The translations under genes and the position numbers were made by a program. A stretch of DNA of 46,743 nt from Gemmataceae bacterium (GTDB lineage Bacteria > Planctomycetota > Planctomycetia > Gemmatales > Gemmataceae): contig JAQGHQ010000393.1 in assembly GCA_028288765.1 (NCBI GenBank), positions 1 to 46,743 on the forward strand. Reading direction: 5' to 3'. The notes under the pieces are model-generated. The model saw only the letters and a list, made by a program, of their open reading frames with translations, did not search any database and was not told the origin of the DNA. Below, one piece after another: positions 33,729-43,052 of the stretch. Positions within the stretch are counted from its first letter, which is position 1. Every line of letters begins with the position of its first letter.

Positions 33729-34697
33729 TCACGCCGGCGATTCGCCTACCAGTTCGGGGACAAGGCGGAGCGAATCCAGTGGATACTCTGCCACGAGTTT
33801 TTCCCATTCCTCCCGCCACTCCTGGAACTTTGCCCGCCCGGCTTTGAGTTTCGCCGTCAGGCCGCGGACGAGCCCTTGCACGCCCCGGCGGAGCCGCTTC
33901 CACTCCTCCGGGATCACCAGACTCGTCAGCTCCCGGAGCTGGTCCAGTCGCCGCACCCCGACGGCCGCGTCCTGTGTCTCGCCAAGGAGTTCCTGGACCC
34001 CCTCGACGGCCGGGTACAGGTGTTCCTTCAGAGGCGGGGCGAAGCACTCGGCGAAGATCTCGATCGCGTACCGCAGCCGCTTGGCCCGGATACGGAGCTG
34101 GTGCAGGTCGGCCGGGTCGGTCGGGTCGGCCTGGGCGGCGGCGGTAAACTCGGCGAACAGCGCGTCGAGATGCTTGTGGGCCAGCCCGCCGAACGTCTCC
34201 TCGGGGGAATCGCCGCGGCCCTCCCGGACGCGATCGGGGAGGGCCGTACTTTCCTCCGCGAACGTCGGCCCGGCCTCGGCCGCCGCGTCGACGAGCCGGG
34301 TCTGGGCCGCCGACCGTTCGCCGATCGCGTACCCGAGCAGGAAGTCCAGGGCAGGCTTTCCCGCTGCCGTCGTGAGCGGCCGGGCGGCCGGTAGGTTCTC
34401 GACGAACACGTCCCAGTCCCGGGCACCGCCGGCGGCCCGGCGGAGCGTCCGGAGCGACTTCTTCGCCGCCTTCAGATGTTTCTTCGGCAGGTAGTCGCCG
34501 AACACCTTGAGCGCGGCACCCGCCCGCCGGGTACCGACCCGCAGCTGGTGGACGTATTCGCTGTCCTCGTACGGTTTCTCGGCGGCCAGTGGGAGGTAGC
34601 GCCGGACCACCTCGAATCGGACCGTGAGTACGAGCCGGGCCGCTTCTTCCACCGGCGTCTCGGGCGTGAGCCCGGTGATCCATTTCCCGTCGGCCAT
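33729..34697 (-). CDS. CHAD-domain protein
   Basis: This 322-residue, alpha-helical protein is made up of one CHAD domain. The repeated conserved-His helices are seen as YVHQLRVGTRR (about 48-58) and LHQLRIRAKRLRYAIEIF (about 200-217), with Lys/Arg rows between. CHAD domains bind inorganic polyphosphate and occur with polyphosphate metabolism and granules. The start is ATG 34697; longer frames upstream are Arg/Pro-rich shadows. It is the last gene of the operon with two membrane GTPases, 119 bases after the second. Confidence 0.8.
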   Translation of the reverse strand: MADGKWITGLTPETPVEEAARLVLTVRFEVVRRYLPLAAEKPYEDSEYVHQLRVGTRRAGAALKVFGDYLPKKHLKAAKKSLRTLRRAAGGARDWDVFVENLPAARPLTTAAGKPALDFLLGYAIGERSAAQTRLVDAAAEAGPTFAEESTALPDRVREGRGDSPEETFGGLAHKHLDALFAEFTAAAQADPTDPADLHQLRIRAKRLRYAIEIFAECFAPPLKEHLYPAVEGVQELLGETQDAAVGVRRLDQLRELTSLVIPEEWKRLRRGVQGLVRGLTAKLKAGRAKFQEWREEWEKLVAEYPLDSLRLVPELVGESPA

Positions 34698-34816
34698 GAT
34701 TCCGCTCCGCGGGTGCGTCGGCACGAACCGTGAACGCACCGGTTTTCGCACGTGTCGTGTTTCATCCGGCCCCGGGGGCCATGACTCTCTGATACCTACA
34801 TTACCGCGGCGAGAGC

Positions 34817-36709
34817 TCAACCCCCATACAGTTCCCCCACGCGGGCGGCCTGTTGCCGGTCGGCGAGCCAGTCGCCGACCTGCTTCGTCTCGGCCACAAG
34901 GGTCTCGACCTGCTTCCGCTCGGTCTGAAGGGCCGCCGCGATCTCCCCCGGGACCGGCAGGTACACCCGCCCCAGCTCGGCCGTCAGGTGCCTGCCCAGC
35001 CGGGTTCGGAACTCGCCCCGGATCGCCGGCCACCGGATCGGCAACAGGAGCAGGATGAGGAGGTGGAAGACGACGATCACGGTCAGGGGGACGAGGGCGA
35101 TGAGCAACATCCGGAACAGGTCCGGGGTTTCCTGGTTGACGATGAAATTCCAGAGGATGATCCCGGCGGTCGCGACGAGCGACACCTCGGGCAGTGTGTT
35201 CGCTAAAAACCCGAGGGTCCCCCGGAGCCACCGCCGCCAGCCGGTCGGGTGGGTCGCCTGCTGCTCGACCTCGGCGAGGGCGTCGATCACGCCCCGGGTC
35301 ACCCGCTCCCGCCAGTCCAGCCGGCCGACCGCGGCCGTCGGCTCTTGGAGCAGGCCGAGCGGGAACCCTTTCTGGTCTGCCTCCACGAGTAGCCGGTTGA
35401 TCAGGGCCGTGGTCCGCTGGTCGAGGACCCGCTCGCCGGCGGCGCGGGCGCAGTCCTGGACGAACGCCCCGAGGTTCCACTCGACCGGCGTTTCCATCTT
35501 CCCGCCGAACAGCCGGCCGGTGATCGGGTGCCGGTCCCGGAGGCGGCTCCCGGCGTACCGGACCATCGTCGTCAGGCGGAGGTACGCCGCCATCAGCCCG
35601 CGGAACCGCTGTTGCCCTTCGACGCTGAAGTGGTGCTCCACTTCCGTCCGGTACGGCTCCAGCGTGCCGACCAGCACGTCCGCCTGCACCCCCGCCTCCT
35701 CGCCGACGGTCTTCTCCCACGCGGTCCTGACCCGCTCGGCCTCGGCGGAGAGGTCCGGCGGGCGGACGTCCCCGGCGGACCGGGTGATGTGTGCCAGGAG
35801 CTGGCCGACCCCGCGGGCCTTGACGGCCTCGATTTCGAGCCGGGTGAGCCCGAGTTCGAGCCAGTTCTTCAGGAGCGGGAACTGCTCGCCCTCGGGCAGG
35901 TCGCCGGGGGTCGAGGGCAACCCGTTCGTCGGGCCAGTCTTGTTCGCCGCGTCGAGCCAGGCCTGCGCGTTCGTCCGGAACAGGAGCGGGTTCTGGAACC
36001 CCTCGGCCTTCAGGTCTTTCAGGAGGTCCTCGTCCGGGCGGAGCCCGGTCTCGCCGACCTGGACGCACCGGTCCCACTTGTTCAGGACGAACGCAAACGC
36101 GCGGCGCCGCCGCTGCTCCTTGAACAGGTCCCACCCGAGCTGGTCGTGGTACTTCTCCTGCGACCCGACGTACAGCACGACGTCGGCGATGGGGAGGAGG
36201 GCCTTCAGCTTCTCGCGGTTCGCCAGGTCGTTCGAGTCGAGGTCGGGAGTGTCGACGATCACCTTCTGTTCAAGCCCGGGCCGGTCGTGCTGCACGAGCC
36301 GGCACAGCCGCAGGGCCGGGTCGAGCCGGTCGGACCGGACGGAGTGGTGGAAGTAGACGACCGGGTCGCGGGTGGTCGGGCGGGTGAACGACGACTGGGC
36401 GATCGGCGACCCGGCGAGGGCGTTGAGCAGGGTGGACTTCCCGACCCCCGTCCCGCCCATCAGCATGACGACGAGTAGCGGCTTATCGACGTCGAGGGCG
36501 TCCGCCTGCCGGCCGAGGTCGTTCGCGACCCCTTCGAGCTCGGCCCGCTGGAGCATGGTGAGCGGGTACGTCCGGCGGGCGTCGAGCCACGCCCGGAGCT
36601 GGCGTTCCAGCCCGCGGAGGAGCGGCGCGAGTGTCCGCAACAGCGGGCCGGGGGGCTGCTCGTCCGGTGAGTCGGCGGGCGCGGCGGGGGTATCGGCCGT
36701 GGGGTTCAT
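34817..36709 (-). CDS. Membrane-anchored dynamin-like GTPase, second of pair
   Basis: This 630-residue protein has a GTPase domain with GGTGVGKST (85-93), a switch-I RPTTRD near 110-115, DTPD at 153-156 and NKWD at 210-213. A helical region follows, then two membrane spans at about 508-523 and 533-557, and a helical C-terminal tail. This order of large G domain, long helical stalk-like part and late paired spans resembles bacterial dynamin-like proteins and related Era-like membrane GTPases. Its ATG overlaps the stop of the first GTPase (ATGA), so both are made together. Paired dynamin-like proteins elsewhere form hetero-complexes; a similar partnership is inferred here. Confidence 0.8.
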   Translation of the reverse strand: MNPTADTPAAPADSPDEQPPGPLLRTLAPLLRGLERQLRAWLDARRTYPLTMLQRAELEGVANDLGRQADALDVDKPLLVVMLMGGTGVGKSTLLNALAGSPIAQSSFTRPTTRDPVVYFHHSVRSDRLDPALRLCRLVQHDRPGLEQKVIVDTPDLDSNDLANREKLKALLPIADVVLYVGSQEKYHDQLGWDLFKEQRRRRAFAFVLNKWDRCVQVGETGLRPDEDLLKDLKAEGFQNPLLFRTNAQAWLDAANKTGPTNGLPSTPGDLPEGEQFPLLKNWLELGLTRLEIEAVKARGVGQLLAHITRSAGDVRPPDLSAEAERVRTAWEKTVGEEAGVQADVLVGTLEPYRTEVEHHFSVEGQQRFRGLMAAYLRLTTMVRYAGSRLRDRHPITGRLFGGKMETPVEWNLGAFVQDCARAAGERVLDQRTTALINRLLVEADQKGFPLGLLQEPTAAVGRLDWRERVTRGVIDALAEVEQQATHPTGWRRWLRGTLGFLANTLPEVSLVATAGIILWNFIVNQETPDLFRMLLIALVPLTVIVVFHLLILLLLPIRWPAIRGEFRTRLGRHLTAELGRVYLPVPGEIAAALQTERKQVETLVAETKQVGDWLADRQQAARVGELYGG

Positions 36710-38580
36710 GCACTCTCCGCCGGGCCGGCGGGGGTGAGCCCCGCGGGAACGGTCTGTGGGACGGGCGGGCCGGGCCTGCCCACCTTGGCGGCGACCCGCT
36801 CTTCCAACTGGCGGATCAGTAGCGGCACCCGCCGTAACACCTGCTGGAGCCGCTCGAACGACGTGCCCCCGGTCGCGGGCCACTCGGCCAGCCAGGCCGC
36901 GAGCGGGTCGGTCAGCTCGGACGTGACGAGGGCCGACCGCTGGTTCCGCACCCGCGCCCGGGTCGTCTCGGCGGCCCCGCGGACGACGAACTCGGCGGCC
37001 TGATGCGTCGCGGACACGCCGAGAGGGATCAGGAGCAAGTGGTACCAGCTCGGCACCCAGGTCAACACCAGGATGCCTCCGACCATCACGATGTCGCAGA
37101 CGAGCTTCCCGCCGCGGAGCATATAGAGGACGGCCGGGTGCTGCTCGACGGTGTTCACCATCTGCCGGCCGGCCTGTTCCAGCTCGTCCGTCTCCTTCAG
37201 CTCGAACGTCCGGAACTCTTGTTGGAACCGGTCGCGGGCCTGGGCCGCGAGCCCGGCGTCGAACCCGTGGGCGATCCCTTTCCAGACCGGGTGTGACCCG
37301 GACCGCTTCAGGGCCTCCGCCTGGAGTTGATCGAGCCAGCCCGTCAGCGCGGCGGACAACACCGTCCGTTCGGAGAGATTCAGCACGTTGGGGCGGACGA
37401 TCAGTCCCGTAACGTAATCCCGCGACCAGCGGTACGGGGCCCGCAGCACCCAGAGGACGTTGCCGAGCATCCGGCCGGCGCCGGGCAGTTCGAGCAGGTC
37501 GATCAGCTGTTCGCGGTACCGGTCGAACCGGCGGAACTGCTCGCCCGAGAGGAACTCGCGCCGGTAGCGGTCCTCGAAATCGGTTTTCCCGCCGTACACG
37601 GTCATCTTCCAGACGTCGTACTCGGCGAGGTCGCGGCGGGCAACGTCGAGCAGTCCGTCCCCGGCGGTGCTCAGGTACTTCGCCGCGTTCGCGACCGTCC
37701 GCCGGCGGGCCGCGGTGTCGGACTCGCACTGCACGAGGATCTGGTTCAGCAGCTGGACCCGAAGCCTGGCGCCGGCTCCGGCCGGGTCGTTCCGCACCTC
37801 GGGAGACATCTGCGGGAAGGCAAGGACGGGCACGGCCGGGGCGGTACCGTCGGGGAGCTTCGGGAGCCGGCCGAGGATCTCCTGCCGGAAATGGTCGACC
37901 AGGGCGGGGGCGTCCGTCTCGCGCATCTTGGTCAGGACGACGACCACCGCCTTCCCGGCCTTGACCAGCAGGTGCAAGAACTGGGTGGGCACCTCATCGT
38001 TATACCGCTCGTCCGACGCGACATAGACCACGACGTCGGCAAGGGCGGCGACTTCCATGAGCCGGGACACGTACCCGGCGGACGCCCACGTCGTCATGTC
38101 CGGGCAATCCCAGATGACGAAGTCTGCCAGTGGGTCCGCGTCGCCGGTCTTCCCGGGGGGAATCCGCCGGACCTGGTAGACGTCCTCGTCGAGGTTCCCC
38201 GGCTGCTCCTGGCTGATCCGGTGGACCGGGCCCATGAACCCGATGTAGCTCGGCCACTGGAACGCCGGGCCGGCGGGGAGGTAGGCGGTCGGGTGGCGGG
38301 TGTACCCGGCCTGCGGGTTGGCCTCGGCGACAACGGCCCCGGCAAGGAAGTTGACGACCGTGCTCTTGCCGGCCCCGGCCCCGCCGACGACCGCGAGATG
38401 GAGCGGCCTGGCCGGCTGGTCTTCGAGGAACGGGCCGACCACGTTCCGGGCCAGGGCGGAGGCGAGCCGGAGGGTGCCGGCGTGGGCGGCGAGGGCCGGC
38501 TGCTGGCGGCAATGGTCTTCGAGCCAGCCGAGGTCCTTGGCGAGATCGCCGACGGCCGTGCGGGTGTCGATGGGTTGCAT
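36706..38580 (-). CDS. Membrane-anchored dynamin-like GTPase, first of pair
   Basis: This 624-residue protein has a GTPase domain with GGAGAGKST (66-74), a TRHP switch-I Thr94, and DCPD at 158-161 followed by MTTWAS. The specificity motif reads TKMR (217-220) where NKxD is standard. Helices fill about 250-480, a hydrophobic stretch at 495-522 can form one or two spans, and a helical tail ends in a Pro-rich end. It matches its neighbour in layout but is only distantly alike in sequence. I start at ATG 38580; an ATG three codons upstream has no better site. It opens the operon with the second GTPase and the CHAD gene. Confidence 0.8.
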   Translation of the reverse strand: MQPIDTRTAVGDLAKDLGWLEDHCRQQPALAAHAGTLRLASALARNVVGPFLEDQPARPLHLAVVGGAGAGKSTVVNFLAGAVVAEANPQAGYTRHPTAYLPAGPAFQWPSYIGFMGPVHRISQEQPGNLDEDVYQVRRIPPGKTGDADPLADFVIWDCPDMTTWASAGYVSRLMEVAALADVVVYVASDERYNDEVPTQFLHLLVKAGKAVVVVLTKMRETDAPALVDHFRQEILGRLPKLPDGTAPAVPVLAFPQMSPEVRNDPAGAGARLRVQLLNQILVQCESDTAARRRTVANAAKYLSTAGDGLLDVARRDLAEYDVWKMTVYGGKTDFEDRYRREFLSGEQFRRFDRYREQLIDLLELPGAGRMLGNVLWVLRAPYRWSRDYVTGLIVRPNVLNLSERTVLSAALTGWLDQLQAEALKRSGSHPVWKGIAHGFDAGLAAQARDRFQQEFRTFELKETDELEQAGRQMVNTVEQHPAVLYMLRGGKLVCDIVMVGGILVLTWVPSWYHLLLIPLGVSATHQAAEFVVRGAAETTRARVRNQRSALVTSELTDPLAAWLAEWPATGGTSFERLQQVLRRVPLLIRQLEERVAAKVGRPGPPVPQTVPAGLTPAGPAESA

Positions 38581-38956
38581 ACCCCGCATTTCATCAAAAA
38601 TGAGGGCTTTCGACAAATCCGAATGCGAGTTCACCGACCAGGAGGTGCGGGGGATGCTTTCTGACAGCCGAAATAGGTGTTCCTCTCGACGTTCGAGAGC
38701 AACACCCACCCTTCCCGGACGGCCTCTTCCTCGAAGAGATCACCGCCCGGGATATCGGACACCTGTCAACTGTGGAGGATGAGGTTGTTGGTCTGGTCGT
38801 TCAGGTCGGTCGCGTAACCGACCGCAATGACCTCCCTGCTGTGTTGAAAGGCTCGCGTGGCGCGGGCCGCCGCGGAGGGCCGCCCCCGTGGCGGCCCGCC
38901 AGCGACCGAGGGGTTCAACCGAGCATGACCTCCCCTGTGTTAAGGGCGGCCGATCG
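38581..38956. other. Upstream region of the GTPase operon, no clear gene
   Basis: The 376 bases before the first GTPase hold its promoter region and a GC-rich hairpin block bounded by a direct repeat (listed separately). A plus-strand frame over 38690-38870 looks partly coding but has no start or ribosome site. I treat it as a decayed fragment at most. Confidence 0.4.
38827..38946. repeat. GC-rich hairpin block flanked by an imperfect direct repeat
   Basis: ATGACCTCCCTGCTGTGTTGAA (from 38827) and ATGACCTCCCCTGTGTTAAGG (from 38925) are alike. Between them GGGCCGCCGCGG (from 38864) and CCGTGGCGGCCC pair with one mismatch. The block looks inserted, with the direct repeat as a possible old duplication. 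Confidence 0.4.
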
Positions 38957-39229
38957 CTATTCGACCGCGACGAAATCGTCGACCGTGACCGCATTTCCGT
39001 GGGTGGCCAGCAGCTGCCGAAGTTCGACCCGGATGTCGTGAAAGCCGAAGTTGAAGTGTGGGTGAACTCCGCGGTTGAAGTCTCGCTTCTCCTCAAGGCT
39101 CATGGCCTCGAGGTCGGTGAGCACGTCGGTCAGTCTCGTCCCGGCCGGGAATGCAGTCAAACAAAGCCACAACTGCAATTCCGCGCTACAGGGATACCGA
39201 GGCAACGACCTTCCTCTCGCTCTGAGCAA
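38957..39229 (-). CDS. Small hypothetical protein or gene fragment
   Basis: This frame codes for 90 residues. The C-terminal 65 (from LTAFPAGTRLTDV, through MSLEEKRDFNRGVHPHFNFGF) have codons like the neighbouring real genes, while the first 25 do not. It may be a 48-residue protein starting at the internal ATG, or the 3-prime end of a lost gene. No ribosome site is strong, and I do not recognise a family. Confidence 0.35.
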   Translation of the reverse strand: MLRARGRSLPRYPCSAELQLWLCLTAFPAGTRLTDVLTDLEAMSLEEKRDFNRGVHPHFNFGFHDIRVELRQLLATHGNAVTVDDFVAVE

Positions 39230-39266
39230 TGGGTGTGTGGGCGGAGTGATGGAACGATTTCGGGCC

Positions 39267-40643
39267 CTACCACCGGCCCTGGAACTGAATGGCCGCGAAC
39301 GGGCCGGCCCCCACGTCGACGCGGTCGTGATGGCTGTCGCTGAGGCTCCGGCCGGTGAAGTAGTAGCGGTCGAATGCGTAGCCGCACGTCAAGTCAAGAA
39401 ACATGCTTCGATTGAAGTTGTACCGGGTCCCCGCCGACAGGGTCTTGTCGTAGTAGAACAGTCGTTCCTGCCGGTCGGTCCGGTCGGCGAGGAAGTAGCT
39501 CTCGTTCTTCCAGTCGAACCCGCCGTGGAGAAACAGCCGGGGGGATATCGAACTGACTCGGTACGTGGCCCCGGCGTGCATGTTCGTGAGCAACATGTAC
39601 GAGAAGTCGAGCATGAGGTCGTCAATCGGTCGGTAGTTTATCTGGAGCGGAAGGCCGATGGTCGCGTAAAACCGATCCGACGGCTGGTAGAAGTAAGCCA
39701 CCCCCGGAACCGGGAACGCAATCTGGCCCGTCGGGGAGTACGACAGCGTGAACAGCCAGGCGTTGCGGTCCCCACTCGGCACCCGGAGAAAACCGCCGCC
39801 GCCGATCGTCATTTCGTCGATACTGTGGAACGGCTTGTCGCTGGCGGAGCCGAGGTTGAGCATGCCCCCGGCGACCCAGTTGTTGTCGAACCGGTGGGTG
39901 TAATTCAGGCCGGTCTGGACGTTCCAGAGGGCGTCCGGAAAAGCCCGCGCCGAGTCGGGCAGGACGGCCCCGGTGTTGAAGGCTTCATTCCGCACGCTCG
40001 CCCGGACCGTGAGCTGATCGGTTTTGGTAAGAAACACGGGAGCCGAAGCGAGAAAGTCTTCCTGGAGATAGCCGAGTTTGGTCCCCTGGCCCGAGACCGG
40101 TTGATCGGGATACCAGGTCGCACGGTAACTCGCGAAGGGGACGGGCGGCCCCGCCAGGAAGCCGGCCGCCCCCATGAAGCCTCCGCCCCCCTGGAGGCCG
40201 GCGTCTTTCAGAAAATTGCCCGCCGGATTCGCCGCCCCGGCGGGAGGATTGGGGGGGGAACCCTTATCGACCGGAGCCACCTGGTCCGACGGCGGTGGGG
40301 AGGGCGGCGGATCGGCCTGCGGATCTGGGCTGTAGACCACGTGTTGCAGTCCGGGCGTTCCTGGATCGACGGGTTGGGGCGGGAGAAGAGTCGTGACAGG
40401 TTGTTTCGGCGGGCGGTCCGAACCGGAACTCGGTCGGGGCCTCTCGGCCGCCAGGTGGGTGCAACCGAGCACCGTGGTGATCGTCCAGGCCGCCGCGATG
40501 AGTCCTACGACCCGCAGGGCAGAATCGGCCCGGCCGGGTCTGTAACCGGAATCGTCTATTCTCTTCGCGGCCATACCGGCTGTGGGTGATAGCGCGTCAA
40601 CCGATCGTGTGCCGCTGACGATGGTCGGTGACAGAGGACTCAT
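39267..40643 (-). CDS. Outer-membrane beta-barrel-like protein (DUF6268-like)
   Basis: This 458-residue protein has a long basic leader, then a hydrophobic segment (VVGLIAAAWTITTVLGC) ending in a possible lipobox at Cys61. A Pro-rich linker covers about 65-140. The rest (about 165-458) is beta-rich with alternating aromatic residues and repeated GLNY, YRP and GGF turns, ending in an aromatic residue (W). Such features fit an outer-membrane barrel like DUF6268 proteins of planctomycetes. A GGGAGG ribosome site seven bases before ATG 40643 supports that start over the internal ATG at 40574. No partner is nearby. Confidence 0.7.
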   Translation of the reverse strand: MSPLSPTIVSGTRSVDALSPTAGMAAKRIDDSGYRPGRADSALRVVGLIAAAWTITTVLGCTHLAAERPRPSSGSDRPPKQPVTTLLPPQPVDPGTPGLQHVVYSPDPQADPPPSPPPSDQVAPVDKGSPPNPPAGAANPAGNFLKDAGLQGGGGFMGAAGFLAGPPVPFASYRATWYPDQPVSGQGTKLGYLQEDFLASAPVFLTKTDQLTVRASVRNEAFNTGAVLPDSARAFPDALWNVQTGLNYTHRFDNNWVAGGMLNLGSASDKPFHSIDEMTIGGGGFLRVPSGDRNAWLFTLSYSPTGQIAFPVPGVAYFYQPSDRFYATIGLPLQINYRPIDDLMLDFSYMLLTNMHAGATYRVSSISPRLFLHGGFDWKNESYFLADRTDRQERLFYYDKTLSAGTRYNFNRSMFLDLTCGYAFDRYYFTGRSLSDSHHDRVDVGAGPFAAIQFQGRW

Positions 40644-40746
40644 CCCAAACCTCCCTGTTCGGGAATTTCAGCCCGATCGCGGACCCCGTTCGGGGGGACG
40701 CCGTGTCCTGTTCAGGCCACGGCACACCGGTGTATCGCAGTCGCCG

Positions 40747-43050
40747 CTACCGTGCTTCCTTCAACCACGACGGCATGCGGGTGCCTAAGTTGCTCTTTCC
40801 GATGGACGTGTAAAGGGGGCGGGGGCAGGAGGGGCCGGTGAGCTCCGCCCATCGCGCGCGCTGGTCGACGGTCAGGACCTCCAGGGTCCTGGCCATGGCG
40901 CGGGCCGGCATTTCGGCGAGCCACCCAACCAGAGTCGCCAACGGGGTGTCCGCGTGCAGGTTCCGGAACACGTCCTGGACGCAAGCCCGTCTCTCCGATT
41001 GATACCGGCGGAGGAGTTCGCACCGTTTGTCGCTGGTGAGGTTGAGTACGGCGGTCACCTCCGGGTCGTGGAACGCGCTCACGTCCCGCAGCTGGAGCGA
41101 AATCTGCCGGAACCGTCGGGCTTGTGCCGCGGTCAGGATCCCGGCCGCCGCTTCTTCCCCCCGCCGGTTATCTTCCAGAATGCGCTTGCGAAAATGGACC
41201 GACGTTCGGTTAACTACCTCGTCGAGCTTCGGTCCGGGGAAGCGTTCGACACCGGCCCAGCACTCCGCGACGCGGGCTTTCTGCACGGGAGATAGGCCGA
41301 GGTCTTCCTGGATCGGAGGGCACGTCAGCAGTTCGAGGGGGTTGCCGTCTTGCAGAGCGGCCAGGTCACGGAGCAGGCTCTCGACCCGGTGTTTGGAAGA
41401 TTCCAGCTCTGCCTGGACCAATTGGTCGCCGCCGTGCTGTTCGATGAACTCCTGGTTGTAGGCAATCGCGACCTCCAGCAGGCGCATCCTCATGTCCAGC
41501 GAGCTCTGCCGGTCTGAGAGGTCCTCGTCGCTCAGTTCCGCGAGCAGGTCCACGGCCTTCCGCGCCTGGCGGAACGCGGCCTCCGCCCGGGCCCGCTGGT
41601 CGATCGCTTCTTGCGCCCGCTGCCGCTCACGCTCGTAGGCCGCCTTGGTCTCGGCCTGCTCGCGGGCGATGAGCACGGTGCTGACCGCCAGGCCGACGGC
41701 CGCGAGCAGGAGCCCGCCCAGGGCGGCGGCGACCACCGGGCGGTGCCGGCGGGCCCACCGGGACAGGGTGTCCAGCGGCCCGGCCCGGCGGGCCCGGATC
41801 GGCCGATCGTCCAGGAATTGTTGGAGGTCGTCGGCCAGATCGCCCGCCGTCGCGTAGCGATCGGCCGGGTTCTTCGCCGTCGCCTTGAGGAGGATGGTCT
41901 CCAGGTCGACGGGAATGTCCCGGTTGATCGACCGCGGCGGCGACGGGTCTTTGTGGGCGATCTGATAAAGGAGTTCGTGGCCTTCCCGCCCCGGGAAGGC
42001 GGGTTGCAGGGTCAGCAGCTCGTACGCGGTTACCCCCAGGGAGTAGATGTCGGTCCGGTGGTCCACCAACCCGCGCCGGGCTTCCGCCTGTTCGGGACTC
42101 ATATACCGCAGTGTCCCGACCAGTTCGCCGGTCCGGGTGACCTTCCCACCGGAATGGAACAGGGCGAGCCCGAAGTCGGTAATCCACACCTCCCCGTGTT
42201 CGTCCAGCAGCAGGTTGGCCGGCTTGATGTCGCGGTGAACGACTCCCTGGTGGTGGGCGTACTCCAGCGCCCGCGCCGCCTGGAGGACGAGCTGGGCCAT
42301 CCGCCGAACAAACGGGCTGCCGCCGGCCCGCCGCCGTGGGTGTGACGGGAAGGAAGTCCCCGCGGCGCGGGGGACAAGCGGGCCGGGCAGTGTCAGCCGG
42401 GCATCGGGCTTCTGTCGTAGGTCTTCGATCCAGGCGGCCAAACTCCACCCGTCGATGAATTGCATGGCGTAATAGTGCGTTCCCTGCTCCGACCCGACCG
42501 CGTGGACCGGCACGATGTTGGGGTGCTGGAGTAAGGCGACGGCCTGGGCTTCGTTCTTGAATCGCTGCAACTGCCGGGCGTCCCGGCCGGCCGCCGAGGG
42601 CAAGACCTTGAGGGCGACGCGGCGACCCAGCGAAATCTGCTCGGCTTCGTAGACGATTCCCATGCCACCCCGGCCGACTTCTCGGTACAACCAGAAGTCG
42701 CCCAACAAACACGGCTCGGCACCAAAGCCGGTGTCGGATCGATGGTGGGATAGTGCTGCCGGCGTGTCGACCGGGCGGGGCGATATGCCGGGCTCGCGGC
42801 GGATGTCGAAATCGCCGGCGGCCGTGGCCGGGCAATTCCCGGTGCCGGACACCCGGAACGGGCCGACGATACTCTCCACCCCGTCGCGGCAGGCGAGGTA
42901 GTCGCCCAGTTCGGTCGCAAATTCTGGATATCGTTCGAGGAACTGACGGCGGTCCTGCGGAACCCCTGCCTCCGCAGCTTCCAGGTAGGCAAGCAGTGCC
43001 TCGGTCAGCTGTTCGCTCGGGCCCGTTGTGGCGCAGTCCGGTGAGCCCAC
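40747..43050 (-). CDS. Transmembrane Ser/Thr protein kinase coupled to an ECF sigma factor
   Basis: This 767-residue kinase has an N-terminal region (LTEALLAYLEAAEAG onward, about 15-60) of the type seen in planctomycete kinases. It also has the glycine loop GRGGMGIVY (126-134), Lys148, HRD at 272-274, DFG at 292-294 and PEQ near 319-321. A 30-residue Pro/Arg insert interrupts the N-lobe/C-lobe hinge near 215-248. A membrane span at 438-462 is followed by a coiled coil (about 462-500) and an outside helical domain to 767. GTG 43050 is the start, with GGAG upstream. It lies just two bases after the sigma gene stop, so signal from outside may reach the sigma factor; that is inference. Confidence 0.9.
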   Translation of the reverse strand: MGSPDCATTGPSEQLTEALLAYLEAAEAGVPQDRRQFLERYPEFATELGDYLACRDGVESIVGPFRVSGTGNCPATAAGDFDIRREPGISPRPVDTPAALSHHRSDTGFGAEPCLLGDFWLYREVGRGGMGIVYEAEQISLGRRVALKVLPSAAGRDARQLQRFKNEAQAVALLQHPNIVPVHAVGSEQGTHYYAMQFIDGWSLAAWIEDLRQKPDARLTLPGPLVPRAAGTSFPSHPRRRAGGSPFVRRMAQLVLQAARALEYAHHQGVVHRDIKPANLLLDEHGEVWITDFGLALFHSGGKVTRTGELVGTLRYMSPEQAEARRGLVDHRTDIYSLGVTAYELLTLQPAFPGREGHELLYQIAHKDPSPPRSINRDIPVDLETILLKATAKNPADRYATAGDLADDLQQFLDDRPIRARRAGPLDTLSRWARRHRPVVAAALGGLLLAAVGLAVSTVLIAREQAETKAAYERERQRAQEAIDQRARAEAAFRQARKAVDLLAELSDEDLSDRQSSLDMRMRLLEVAIAYNQEFIEQHGGDQLVQAELESSKHRVESLLRDLAALQDGNPLELLTCPPIQEDLGLSPVQKARVAECWAGVERFPGPKLDEVVNRTSVHFRKRILEDNRRGEEAAAGILTAAQARRFRQISLQLRDVSAFHDPEVTAVLNLTSDKRCELLRRYQSERRACVQDVFRNLHADTPLATLVGWLAEMPARAMARTLEVLTVDQRARWAELTGPSCPRPLYTSIGKSNLGTRMPSWLKEAR

Positions 43051-43052
43051 GG

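Noticed and set aside
34698..36134. Long N-terminal extension of the CHAD frame
   Set aside because: The extra 479 residues are Arg/Pro-rich and lie antisense-frame over the second GTPase; the CHAD domain starts right at ATG 34697.
36710..37729. Long N-terminal extension of the second GTPase frame
   Set aside because: It overlaps the first GTPase in another frame and is low-complexity; the ATGA overlap marks the true start.
38690..38870. Plus-strand frame with PPFPDGLFLEEITARD
   Set aside because: No start codon or ribosome site and it runs into the GC hairpin; at most a decayed remnant.
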